NCBI RefSeq assembly: GCF_003461245.1
Contig: NZ_QTWS01000001.1
Span: 1 to 17,485, forward strand
DNA from: Blautia sp. AF19-10LB
Lineage (GTDB): Bacteria; Bacillota; Clostridia; Lachnospirales; Lachnospiraceae
Direction of reading: 5' to 3'
Length of the DNA stretch: 17,485 bases
Shown piece after piece: positions 1-7,148 of this stretch (position 1 is the stretch's first letter; each line of letters begins with the position of its first letter). The position numbers and the translations under genes were made by a program. Below the pieces are notes generated by a model, which ran no database searches, was not told the DNA's origin, and worked only from the letters and a program-made list of their open reading frames with translations.

Positions 1-114
1 GTCGGACAATCCCATAGTACTGTAGAAATCGGGCAATGCCGATGGAGGGAAGGGGATTGCATAGTAAAGGTCTTACTGAGGACACATTATCCGTACTCAG
101 GGACGGAGGAAATA

Positions 115-1568
115 ATGGAAACGAAATTAGTAAGAATAGCTGAGATATCGGCAACATCAAAACATCCTATATTTACATCCGTGTACCACTTGATAAATGA
201 AGATATGCTAAAGCAATGCCATAAGGAATTAGACGGGAACAAAGCAGTCGGAATTGACAAGGTAACTAAGGATGAGTATGGGAAGAACCTTGATAGAAAT
301 ATCAAGGAACTGGTACAGAGGTTGAAAAGCAAATCCTTTAAGCCACTTCCGTCACTGAGGGTATATATACCTAAGGGAAATGGAAAGAAACGACCATTAG
401 GGATTGCTTCCTATGAAGATAAGATTGTACAAATGGCAGTGAAGAAAATACTGGGAGCTATTTATGAACCGAGATTCCTAAACTGCATGTATGGATTTAG
501 ACCGAATAGGGGGTGTCACGGAGCAATAAAAGGGGTATACCAACGGATAAGCTATGGAAAAATCAGCTATATCGTAGATGCTGATATCAAAGGTTTCTTT
601 GACCATATTGACCATGATTGGATGATGAAGTTCCTTGAATGGAATATACAGGATAAGAACTTATTGTGGCTAATACGTAAATACCTTAAAGCAGGAATAA
701 TGGAGCAAGGAAAATTTGAGCCAACAAAGGAAGGTTCGGCACAAGGCTCAGTAATGAGTCCGATGCTTGCAAATATATACATGCATCATGTGCTGACGCT
801 GTGGTTTAAGCTGGTGGTGCAAAGGGAAATGCAGGGAGAGTGTTTTCTCGTCAACTTTGCGGATGATTTTGTTGCAGGATTTCAATATAAGTCAGAAGCT
901 GAAAGATACTATAAAGAGTTAAAGGAACGAATGGAAAAGTTTGGACTGGAGCTGGAAAGTAGTAAAAGCAGACTGATTGAATTTGGGAGATTTGCAGAGC
1001 AGAATCGTAGAGCAAGAGGAGAATGTAAGCCTGAAACATTTGATTTTCAAACTTATTGTGGCTAATACGTAAATACCTTAAAGCAGGAATAATGGAGCAA
1101 GGAAAATTCGAGCCAACAGAGGAAGGTTCGGCACAAGACTCAGTAATATTTGCAGAGCAGAATCGTAGAGCAAGAGGAGAATGTAAGCCTGAAACATTTG
1201 ATTTTCTTGGATTTACCTTCTACTGTAGCAAAACTCGAAAGGGAGGTTTCGTGCCAAAGGTACAGACTTCAAGAAAGAAGTTTGAGCAAAAGGTTAGAGC
1301 ATACAAGAACTGGATTTACGATAATCGAAATCGACCAATGCGAGAAATAATTAAAGAGTTGAATGTAAAACTAATTGGACACTATCGATATTATAGTGTT
1401 ACATGGAATTTTCGGAAAATAACAACATTCCTGCATAGAGTACAACAGTTTCTATTCAAAGCCATGAATCGGAGAGGTTGTAGACGGGCATACACATGGA
1501 ATGGATTTGTGGAAATGCTCAAGTATTACCCGTTAGCAAAACCTAAAACGTACTATTGTTTATATTGA
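115..1568 (+). pseudogene. ltrA: Group II intron reverse transcriptase/maturase, broken by internal duplication
   Basis: This is an LtrA-like intron-encoded protein (reverse transcriptase plus RNA maturase) that helps the intron fold and retrohome. ATG 115 has a good GGAGGA ribosome site. The first 311 residues carry the RT blocks: the PKGNGKKRPLGI motif, YGFRPNRG, the SAQGSVMSPMLANIY block and the catalytic FADD at residues 248-251 (YADD in most relatives). The frame then stops at 1063-1065 because bases 658-755 and 990-1048 recur at 1050-1147 and 1148-1206. After the repeat, the original frame resumes with LGFTFYC and the maturase/DNA-binding tail, about 120 residues to the stop at 1568; no HNH endonuclease domain is seen. 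Removing the repeat restores about 431 residues, a normal length. The second part has only a TTG as possible start and is probably not expressed. Confidence 0.88.
658..1206 (+). repeat. Partial tandem duplication inside the maturase gene
   Basis: Bases 658-755 recur at 1050-1147 (offset 392) with three visible substitutions, and 990-1048 recur at 1148-1206 (offset 158) with no difference that I see. The second copy therefore lacks 234 bases (756-989), exactly 78 codons, including the FADD active site. The 392-base offset is not a multiple of three, so the insertion shifts the frame and creates the stop at 1063. Confidence 0.9.
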
Positions 1569-1586
1569 AGCGAATGTTACTATGAG

Positions 1587-1658
1587 GAGCCGTATGCGGG
1601 AAAGCCGCACGTACGGATCTGTGAGGGGCTAAGATTGAGAGGTCTTAGTCTACTTGAC
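1587..1658 (+). ncRNA. Group II intron domains V and VI
   Basis: Bases 1587-1620 form a canonical 34-nt domain V: GAGCCGTATGCGG, a GAAA-type loop, CCGCACGTACGGATCT. The catalytic AGC triad is at 1588-1590. Domain VI follows as a CTAAGA...TCTTAG stem (about 1629-1648), and the intron 3' end is near 1658. Domain V looks intact although the protein is broken. Confidence 0.85.
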
Positions 1659-1705
1659 TGGAGAATTGAAAAAAACGGAATTTACTTATTAAGACATATA
1701 AACTG

Positions 1706-1762
1706 TTGACAATAAAGCTCCTATATAGTATGTTTTTAATAAACTACTATATAGGAGCTTTT
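1706..1762 (+). promoter_or_regulatory. marR promoter with 17-bp palindromic operator
   Basis: TTGACA at 1706-1711 and TATGTT at 1729-1734, 17 bases apart, form a sigma-A-type promoter. Superimposed is a perfect inverted repeat with 17-base arms (1714-1730 and 1745-1761) and a 14-base A/T-rich loop. The left arm fills the -35/-10 spacer. The right arm carries the GGAG ribosome site (1754-1757) of the MarR gene that starts at 1765. This fits MarR autoregulation. Any transcript starting upstream of the left arm could also fold this repeat and mask the ribosome site. Confidence 0.75.
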
Positions 1763-1764
1763 GA

Positions 1765-2202
1765 ATGGAAATGAATGGAGGATTTCTTGTTACCAAAATA
1801 AAACAGCTTGGAGACCGGATTTTCGAGAAGATTCTCAGTGAAAAGAATATTGATGCATTTAATGGAGCCCAGGGGCGTATTCTTTATGTGCTGTGGCAGA
1901 AGGATGGTATTTCAATCAGGTCACTCTCGACTAAATGCGGGTTAGCGATAACATCTCTTACTACGATGCTGGAAAGAATGGAAAATCAAGGGCTGATAAG
2001 CCGTGTTCAGTCTGAAACGGACAAAAGGAAAACGCTCCTGTTTCTGACTGAGAAAGCACATGCCTTAAAGGGCGAGTACGATTCTGTATCTGATGAGATG
2101 GGCAGTATTTACTACAAAGGTTTTTCAGAGGAAGAAATTACCCGGTTTGAGGAATGCCTCGACCGCATCAGAAAGAATCTTGAGGAGTGGCAGAAGTCAT
2201 GA
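1765..2202 (+). CDS. MarR-family regulator of a radical SAM mobile pair
   Basis: This 145-residue protein is of normal MarR length. It shows a winged helix-turn-helix: the ISIRSLSTKCGLAITSLTTM region (about 51-70) is the HTH, followed by the LERMENQGLISRVQSETDKR wing typical of MarR. It should be a dimeric DNA-binding repressor, and the ligand cannot be told. ATG 1765 is chosen because GGAG lies 7 bases upstream. Its stop overlaps the next start (ATGA), so it is translationally coupled to the two radical SAM genes. The palindrome over its promoter is the likely operator. From memory, a MarR gene in front of paired radical SAM genes is a recognised mobile arrangement. Confidence 0.85.
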   Translation: MEMNGGFLVTKIKQLGDRIFEKILSEKNIDAFNGAQGRILYVLWQKDGISIRSLSTKCGLAITSLTTMLERMENQGLISRVQSETDKRKTLLFLTEKAHALKGEYDSVSDEMGSIYYKGFSEEEITRFEECLDRIRKNLEEWQKS

Positions 2203-2888
2203 GTATTTGTATCAAAGATCAGATTCAGAACATGAATATCGTCATTGGCTGCACAGTGGGGTGTACATATTGCTATGCCCGCAACAACGTGAAACGCTGG
2301 CATATGATTGATGATTTCGCTTACCCTGAATTCTTTCCGGGTAAGCTCAAGATGATGGAAAAGAAACGTCCGCAGAACTTTCTTCTTACTGGCATGAGCG
2401 ATTTCTCTGGATGGAAGCCGGAATGGAGAGACGAGGTATTTGCAAAGATCCGTGAAAATCCACAGCATCAGTTCCTGTTCCTTAGCAAGCGACCTGATTT
2501 GCTGGATTTTGATACCGATCTGGAAAACGCATGGTTTGGCGTTACGGTGACGAGGAAAGCAGAACGGTGGCGTATCGATGCCCTTCGGAAAAACGTCAGA
2601 GCAAAACATTACCATGTTACCTTTGAGCCGTTATTCGATGATCCCGGCACAGTTGACCTTTCCGGAATCAATTGGATCGTTGTCGGCACCATGACCGGAG
2701 CTCAGAGTAGGAAGATTCATACGGAGCCGGAATGGGCATGGTCTCTGACGGACCAGGCACATAAGCTCGGCATTCCGGTGTTTATGAAGGAAGATCTTGT
2801 CCCTATCATAGGGGATGAAAATATGATTCAGGAAATGCCGGAAGAATTTAATAAAGTGTTAGAGGTACAGAAATCATGGAAGAAGTAA
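2199..2888 (+). CDS. Radical SAM mobile pair protein A (DUF5131/Gp37-Gp68-like)
   Basis: This 229-residue protein has a C-x3-C-x2-C cluster (Cys18, Cys22, Cys25, in CTVGCTYCYAR). That is the radical SAM signature for a [4Fe-4S] centre that cleaves S-adenosylmethionine. FLLTGMSDFSGW, FLFLSKRPDLL and WFGVTVTRKAERWR resemble the phage Gp37/Gp68 (DUF5131) family. I prefer ATG 2199, which overlaps the marR stop and has AGGAG 11 bases upstream, over the in-frame GTG 2187, which lacks a ribosome site. The gene overlaps its partner by 13 bases, so the two are probably made together. The substrate is unknown. I am confident of the superfamily and fairly confident of the mobile-pair assignment. Confidence 0.85.
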   Translation: MSICIKDQIQNMNIVIGCTVGCTYCYARNNVKRWHMIDDFAYPEFFPGKLKMMEKKRPQNFLLTGMSDFSGWKPEWRDEVFAKIRENPQHQFLFLSKRPDLLDFDTDLENAWFGVTVTRKAERWRIDALRKNVRAKHYHVTFEPLFDDPGTVDLSGINWIVVGTMTGAQSRKIHTEPEWAWSLTDQAHKLGIPVFMKEDLVPIIGDENMIQEMPEEFNKVLEVQKSWKK

Positions 2889-3784
2889 TAAATGGAATCC
2901 TCATTCGTGAGGTGGAAACAAAGAACATCATGACTAAGTCTAGTCTACCGGTAGGAGGTTACTCGGTCAATCCCTATGTGGGCTGTACACATGCCTGCAA
3001 GTATTGCTATGCTTCTTTTATGAAGCGCTTTACCGGGCACAAGGAGGAATGGGGCACTTTCCTTGATGTGAAGCATTGGCCGGAAATTAAAAATCCGAAG
3101 AAATATGTCGGACAGCGGGTGGTCATCGGTTCTGTGACAGATGGCTACAATCCACAGGAGGAGCAATTCGGGAATACCAGAAAACTTCTGGAGCAGCTGA
3201 TCGGCAGTGACGCAGATATTCTGATCTGCACAAAGTCGGATCTTGTGGTACGGGATATTGATCTGTTGAAGAAGCTTGGACGTGTAACCGTTTCATGGTC
3301 GATCAACACACTAGATGAAAATTTCAAGAACGATATGGATTCTGCTTCGAGCATTGAGCACCGTATCGCTGCTATGAAGCAGGTATATGAGGCAGGTATC
3401 CGTACAGTTTGTTTCGTATCCCCGGTATTCCCCGGTATCACGAATTTTGAAGCAATCTTTGAGCGGGTAAAGGATCAGTGCGATCTGTTCTGGCTCGAAA
3501 ATCTCAATCTTCGAGGCGGTTTCAAAAAGACAATTATGGATTATATCGCCGGAAAATATCCTGATCTTGTACCACTTTACGACGAGATCTATAACAAGCA
3601 TAACCGCAGCTACTTTGAAGCACTTGAAGTAAAAGCTGAGGAAATGGCTAAGAAGTATGATTGTGCCTTTGTGGATAATGAAATGCCTTATGGCAGAGTT
3701 CCGCAGGGGCATCCGGTGATCGTAGATTATTTCTATCATGAGGAAATCCGTGGGACAGAGAATACCGGAAAAAGAAATCGCTAA
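2876..3784 (+). CDS. Radical SAM mobile pair protein B (SplB-like)
   Basis: This 302-residue radical SAM protein has its cluster cysteines at 37, 41 and 44 (GCTHACKYCYA). The following VVIGSVTDGYNPQE and ILICTKSDLVVRD blocks are typical of the COG1533/spore photoproduct lyase-related family. It is complete and about the usual length. Starting at ATG 2876, it overlaps gene A by 13 bases. A and B together probably form one enzyme system, but no substrate can be read from the sequence. A strong terminator follows at 3827, so MarR-A-B is a closed transcription unit. Confidence 0.85.
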   Translation: MEEVINGILIREVETKNIMTKSSLPVGGYSVNPYVGCTHACKYCYASFMKRFTGHKEEWGTFLDVKHWPEIKNPKKYVGQRVVIGSVTDGYNPQEEQFGNTRKLLEQLIGSDADILICTKSDLVVRDIDLLKKLGRVTVSWSINTLDENFKNDMDSASSIEHRIAAMKQVYEAGIRTVCFVSPVFPGITNFEAIFERVKDQCDLFWLENLNLRGGFKKTIMDYIAGKYPDLVPLYDEIYNKHNRSYFEALEVKAEEMAKKYDCAFVDNEMPYGRVPQGHPVIVDYFYHEEIRGTENTGKRNR

Positions 3785-3826
3785 CTTCAAGTTTGTAGAA
3801 TTCAAAAATTTAATATGAAATGTGAG

Positions 3827-3865
3827 ATAGAGCGTATGGAAATTAACTATACGTTCTATTTTTTT
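3827..3865 (+). terminator. Terminator of the radical SAM operon
   Basis: Arms ATAGAGCGTAT (3827-3837) and ATACGTTCTAT (3849-3859) pair over 11 bp with one G-U pair around an 11-base loop. A run of T's follows. Confidence 0.8.
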
Positions 3866-3944
3866 GCCTTTTTTGAAAAAGTGATTAAAAAACTATTGAC
3901 ATTTTGTTACTGGCAAAACTGCAAAATCGATTTTGATTTCCTGT

Positions 3945-4088
3945 GGTGCCAGACTTTCACCATTTGATATTCAGGAGCTTCGAGAAATCATGTCGTATGA
4001 CGAAATGGAACTGGATATGATCGGCGATCAGAGAACAGCCATGTTTGTCATCATCAGTGATACCGATGACACATTCAACTTTGCGTAA
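3945..4088 (+). pseudogene. VirD4/TraG-type coupling protein fragment
   Basis: This reading frame of 47 codons resembles an internal piece of the VirD4-like conjugation coupling ATPase of clostridial integrative elements. It reads GARLSPFDIQELREIMSYDE, then MELDMIGDQRT and AMFVIISDTDDTFNF. The family is about 600 residues, so over 90% is missing. The frame ends at TAA 4086, right where sequence from an oppositely oriented MobC gene begins. No start codon or ribosome site precedes it. The assignment rests on remembered family sequence. Confidence 0.65.
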
Positions 4089-4199
4089 AAAGGCTGACAT
4101 GCTTTTCATGCCGGATGCTTTGAATTTGGCAGTGAGAATGTACTGCTCATCATCGCTGAGATAAAATTGCACCGGATTGGTGCGGTTTCTGTTTGCCAT
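4080..4199 (-). pseudogene. mobC: MobC relaxosome protein, N-terminal fragment
   Basis: On the minus strand a normal MobC start is present: ATG at 4199 with AGGAAG upstream, then MANRNRTNPVQFYLSDDEQY and a segment ending SMSAFLRK. This is the ribbon-helix-helix-like N-terminus of the accessory protein that helps the relaxase at oriT. After about 40 residues homology stops near 4080-4087, and the frame continues antisense through the coupling-protein fragment to a stop at 3957. The resulting 80-residue frame is a chimera with no expected function. The MobC family normally exceeds 100 residues. Confidence 0.65.
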
Positions 4200-4228
4200 T
4201 GAGTCACGTACTTCCTAAAAATGGGTAC

Positions 4229-4266
4229 AAAAAAACTGCTGTAAAATGTTCAGTTTTTACAACAGT
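4229..4266 (-). terminator. Minus-strand terminator between rrf2 and mobC remnant
   Basis: Read on the minus strand, ACTGTTGTAAAA (4266-4255) pairs with TTTTACAGCAGT (4246-4235) over 12 bp with one wobble, followed by seven T's (4235-4229). It would end rrf2 transcripts or act as a leader hairpin for the mobC remnant. Confidence 0.65.
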
Positions 4267-4288
4267 CTGTTTCGTGTTTAATTCAATT

Positions 4289-4368
4289 TTGGGTGTAACT
4301 ACCCAAGGCAAATTGTAGCAAAGACGGTAGGAAAGTGTGGGGGATTTCGCCTGTGTCATGACACAGGC
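4289..4368. other. Palindrome-rich segment, possible oriT remnant
   Basis: Just upstream of the MobC start, on its 5' side, lie two palindromes. The first is TTGGGT-GTAACT-ACCCAA (4289-4306). The second is the perfect 20-base GCCTGTGTCATGACACAGGC (4349-4368). MobC genes are usually preceded by oriT, where such repeats flank the nick site, so this is a candidate transfer origin. I cannot identify a nick sequence, and the call is by position and structure only. Confidence 0.35.
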
Positions 4369-4390
4369 AGCGCTTGCTATTCTTGATTAG

Positions 4391-4828
4391 TTAAAGGTTT
4401 TTAACTTCCCTGATTTTAAAATAATACCGATCAATAATATCCTGCAATGTAATGGATTTCATTTTATCATCTACCATATTTTGAATTTCATGATAGAAGT
4501 CCCCAATAGCGAATTGAATGTTGATACCGATTCCACAATCCGGATTGGTATCTGTGTCCAGGTGAAGCAGCGGCTTATCGCCCTCTACGGCTCGGTAGAT
4601 GTCATACATATTGATTTTATCTGCCGATTTTGCAAGAGCGGCATTCGCATGACCTTGTGTGTTGACAACAATGCCTGCATTTTTTAGGGTTGCCATAAGC
4701 TGTCTGACATAAGCCGGGTTTGTCTTGATACTTTCTGCAATTTTTGCGCTGGAGAGTTGTTCGTCATCTCCAAGAGCAATAAATATAAGAATATGAATGG
4801 TGTCACTAAGCTTTGTGGAATATTTCAT
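4391..4828 (-). CDS. Rrf2-family transcriptional regulator
   Basis: This 145-residue protein is of normal Rrf2 length. It has the N-terminal winged helix (SSAKIAESIKTNPAYVRQLM about 26-45, then LKNAGIVVNTQGHANAALAK) and a helical C-terminus. It has only one cysteine (Cys98), not the three that ligate Fe-S in IscR/NsrR, so it is more likely a thiol- or ligand-responsive member of the YwnA/CymR-like branch. ATG 4828 has AGGTG just upstream. It is divergent from the SIR2 operon across 4829-4982, where a palindrome overlaps a likely promoter, so it is the obvious regulator of that operon. Confidence 0.88.
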   Translation of the reverse strand: MKYSTKLSDTIHILIFIALGDDEQLSSAKIAESIKTNPAYVRQLMATLKNAGIVVNTQGHANAALAKSADKINMYDIYRAVEGDKPLLHLDTDTNPDCGIGINIQFAIGDFYHEIQNMVDDKMKSITLQDIIDRYYFKIREVKNL

Positions 4829-4849
4829 TTGTCACCTCGAACTTTCTTC

Positions 4850-4902
4850 TTGCAATTTTAAAATTTACATGATAATATAATTTCAATGCTTGATGTAAAT
4901 TT
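4850..4902 (+). promoter_or_regulatory. Promoter of the SIR2 operon with palindromic operator
   Basis: TTGCAA (4850-4855) and TAATAT (4873-4878) are 17 bases apart. A perfect inverted repeat, AAATTTACAT (4861-4870) and ATGTAAATTT (4893-4902), straddles the -10. One arm lies in the spacer and the other just past the expected start of transcription. It is the likely Rrf2 binding site and could shut off both divergent genes. Confidence 0.55.
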
Positions 4903-4982
4903 AATTTTAACAAGTAAAAAAATAAAAGTCAAGCGAAATAAAAAATGTGGAATCTGATATAAAAAAGGAGATAAAGTGGTGT

Positions 4983-5852
4983 ATGCAAAAGGAGGAACAA
5001 GTCAGTTTTCTGGCAGAAAAAATCCGTCAGGCAGATGCCGTTTTAATAGGCGGTGGTTCTGGTCTTTCCAGTGCGGCGGGATATAACCATTATCATTGGC
5101 TACCCTATATGGAGGAATGTTTACAAGATTTCAAGGAGTGGTATGGACTGAAATCTCCCTTTGACGGTTTTTACTACTGTTATTCATCGCCGGAACAACA
5201 GTGGGCATATTATGCACGTTACATACAAAGTATGTGGGATGCACCTACAGGACAGCCATACTATGACCTGCGTGATATTGTGGCGGAAAAAGAAGTCTTT
5301 GTTTTAACAACCAATATAGATATGCAGTTTGAACGGATTTTTCAGAAAGAAAGGATTTGCGATTATCAAGGTAATAGCGGCTATGTTCAATGCAGTCAGC
5401 CTTGCCATGACCAAATTTATTCCAATGTAGAAATGATTCGCAGGATGAACGAAAATATCCGGGAGCTGCGTGTTACTTCCGAGCTTCTGCCAAGATGTAA
5501 TGAGTGCGGGAGAATCATGGTTCCCTGGGTAAGGGATGATACATTTTTGGAGGGAAAAGACTGGAGGGAAGGTGTAAGGCGATATGAGAATTTCCTAAAA
5601 AAATATCTCATGAATGGAACAGATAAGAATGTTGTACTGCTGGAGCTGGGGGTTGGCGAGATGACACCCAGTATTATTAAACTTCCTTTTTGGGAAATGA
5701 CATATAAAAATGAAAAGGTGTTTTATGCCTGTCTGAATCAGAAGAAATCCTCAGCTCCAGAGCATATAAAAGACAAAGGCATTTATATAGCAGGAGATTT
5801 GGCAGAAACCCTGCGGGATTTAAAAGAAAACATAGCGGGAAAGGAAATGTGA
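4983..5852 (+). CDS. SIR2-family protein 1, SirTM-like
   Basis: This 289-residue NAD-binding protein begins with a Rossmann signature (GGGSGLSSAAG, 23-33), followed by the sirtuin TTNID motif (109-113). Where sirtuins have the catalytic His-Gly it has Gln129-Gly130 (DYQG). A zinc ribbon is formed by Cys137, Cys141, Cys172 and Cys175, and GVGEMTP (223-229) fits the distal NAD-binding loop. Gln in place of His is a feature of class M sirtuins (SirTM), which transfer ADP-ribose rather than deacetylate, so ADP-ribosylation is the better guess. I chose ATG 4983 (GGAG 12 bases upstream) over an in-frame GTG at 4947 that lacks a ribosome site. It is first in an operon of four; the next gene overlaps its stop. 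Confidence 0.82.
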   Translation: MQKEEQVSFLAEKIRQADAVLIGGGSGLSSAAGYNHYHWLPYMEECLQDFKEWYGLKSPFDGFYYCYSSPEQQWAYYARYIQSMWDAPTGQPYYDLRDIVAEKEVFVLTTNIDMQFERIFQKERICDYQGNSGYVQCSQPCHDQIYSNVEMIRRMNENIRELRVTSELLPRCNECGRIMVPWVRDDTFLEGKDWREGVRRYENFLKKYLMNGTDKNVVLLELGVGEMTPSIIKLPFWEMTYKNEKVFYACLNQKKSSAPEHIKDKGIYIAGDLAETLRDLKENIAGKEM

Positions 5853-6694
5853 TGAAGATGAATGTATATCAAGAGATAAGTCAAATCATCAAAGAAGCAG
5901 ATGGTATTTTGATTGGAGCCAGTAATGGTTTGTCTATCGCAGAGGGATATAATATTTTTGCAGATGACGCATGGTTTCAGGAAAATATGGGAGATTTCAG
6001 AGAAAAATATGGACTGCGTTGTGTTTTACACGGATTTTCAGTGCCAATGAAGGTAGAAGAAAAGTGGGCGTTTGTAAGCAGACTTGTTAAGGCAAAAGCT
6101 ATGCAGGATGAGCCGAGTGAGATTATGAAAAACATCTATGCACTAGTAAAGGATAAAGAATATTTCGTAGTAACTTCCAATGCGGAGGATCATTTTGTGC
6201 CGGCAGGTTTTGAGGCAGACCGTGTTTTTGAAATGGAAGGGAAATTAACCCAGATGCGGTGCAAGAACAGATGTCATGACGAGGTTTATCCTAATCAAAA
6301 AGCAGTTCTCGCCATGACAGAAGAGGAAGTAAACGGAAGAGTACCCAAAGAGTTACTGCCGAAATGTCCAAAATGCGGTGGAGATATGGAAGTAAATTGG
6401 GGTGAGATGTCCTCGTTTACAGAAACGAAAAATTGGAAGGAAAAGGCTGCCTGCTATCAAGAATTTATTCAGAATTTACATGGAAAGAAGCTGGTAATTC
6501 TGGAATTTGGCATTGGTTGGAGAAATCAGATGATTAAAGCTCCTTTGATGCAGCTTGCAGCAGTAGAACCACAGGCAAGATATATCACATTTAACAAGGG
6601 CGAAATTTACATTCCAGAGGAAATCAAAGAAAAATCCATCGGTGTGGATGGTAATCTTACGGTAGCGTTAAAGAAAATCAGAAAGGAAATCTAA
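5852..6694 (+). CDS. SIR2-family protein 2, divergent SirTM-like paralogue
   Basis: This 280-residue paralogue of protein 1 has the same plan: a GASNGLSIAEG nucleotide-binding loop (about 22-32) and zinc cysteines 137, 141, 172 and 175 at positions identical to protein 1. It departs at key sites. TTNID is TSNAED (108-113), the catalytic position is Glu129 (EMEG), and the later GVGxMTP loop is GIGWRNQ. It may be a non-catalytic or altered-specificity partner. ATG 5852 overlaps the previous stop (TGATG) with AAGGAA 5 bases upstream; an in-frame GTG 5849 and ATG 5858 are alternatives. The overlap implies coupled translation and possibly a heteromeric complex with protein 1. Confidence 0.8.
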   Translation: MKMNVYQEISQIIKEADGILIGASNGLSIAEGYNIFADDAWFQENMGDFREKYGLRCVLHGFSVPMKVEEKWAFVSRLVKAKAMQDEPSEIMKNIYALVKDKEYFVVTSNAEDHFVPAGFEADRVFEMEGKLTQMRCKNRCHDEVYPNQKAVLAMTEEEVNGRVPKELLPKCPKCGGDMEVNWGEMSSFTETKNWKEKAACYQEFIQNLHGKKLVILEFGIGWRNQMIKAPLMQLAAVEPQARYITFNKGEIYIPEEIKEKSIGVDGNLTVALKKIRKEI

Positions 6695-6699
6695 GGAAA

Positions 6700-7095
6700 A
6701 TGACAAGAGAAGAAAAAGCAGTATATTACAAACATAATGGATTTAATTGCTGTCAGTCGGTTATCAAGGCAATGATCGATTCATCAGATTCTGATAAGGA
6801 AATACTGATGAATGCTGCATCCGGATTTGCGGTAGGTATGGGAGGTATGGAAGCAACTTGTGGTGCATTGATTGGAGCAACCATGATGGCGGGAATTGTA
6901 AAGCCGGGGAAGAAAAGTGCGATAACGGCGCGGGAGATATTAAACAAATTTCAGGAATATTCAGGTGCAACCATATGTAAAGATCTAAAGGGAAAGGATA
7001 CAGGTGTTGTACTCTGTGAATGCGATGATTGCATTCGCAATGCAATACGGGCTTTTGACGAGGTGTTGCCAATGGAATCAGAAAGGGAAGGATAG
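6700..7095 (+). CDS. C_GCAxxG_C_C family protein
   Basis: This small 131-residue protein has seven cysteines: Cys17-Cys18 (FNCCQSV), Cys54 (in ATCGALIGA, the family GCAxxG-type motif), Cys93, and Cys106, Cys108, Cys111 (CECDDC). Many family members have a redox or metal-binding flavour, but no reaction is established to my knowledge. It starts 5 bases after SIR2 protein 2 and sits between two SIR2 genes, so it is clearly part of the operon. No signal peptide is seen, so it is probably cytosolic. It may sense or supply thiols or metal for the sirtuin-like enzymes. Confidence 0.82.
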   Translation: MTREEKAVYYKHNGFNCCQSVIKAMIDSSDSDKEILMNAASGFAVGMGGMEATCGALIGATMMAGIVKPGKKSAITAREILNKFQEYSGATICKDLKGKDTGVVLCECDDCIRNAIRAFDEVLPMESEREG

Positions 7096-7148
7096 ACTAA
7101 GTAAAGTGGTTAAAGATATTACAGTTGTGAGATAGGAGAATGAAAAAA

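Larger units (their letters stand above)
1..1658 (+). mobile_element. Group II intron (3' part, 5' end outside window)
   Basis: The window opens inside a bacterial group II intron. Bases 1-114 are structured, non-coding sequence that ends in a GGAGG-like ribosome site in front of the intron-encoded protein. The protein reading frame fills 115-1568, domain V follows at 1587-1620, and domain VI with the 3' splice end lies at about 1624-1658 (ending CTACTTGAC). The 5' end and 5' exon are not visible. The maturase gene is broken (see its own entry), so the intron probably cannot move or splice unless it is helped in trans. The MarR/radical SAM cassette starts about 50 bases downstream. Confidence 0.9.

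Noticed and set aside
1150..1350. Separate small gene overlapping the maturase tail
   Set aside because: It is an out-of-frame shadow of the maturase coding sequence with no ribosome site.
4481..4687. Plus-strand frame inside rrf2
   Set aside because: It is a shadow of the rrf2 gene, which has clear winged-helix sequence and a ribosome site.
6764..7072. Minus-strand frame opposite the C_GCAxxG_C_C gene
   Set aside because: It is an antisense shadow with no family-like sequence. The plus-strand gene has conserved cysteines and operon spacing.
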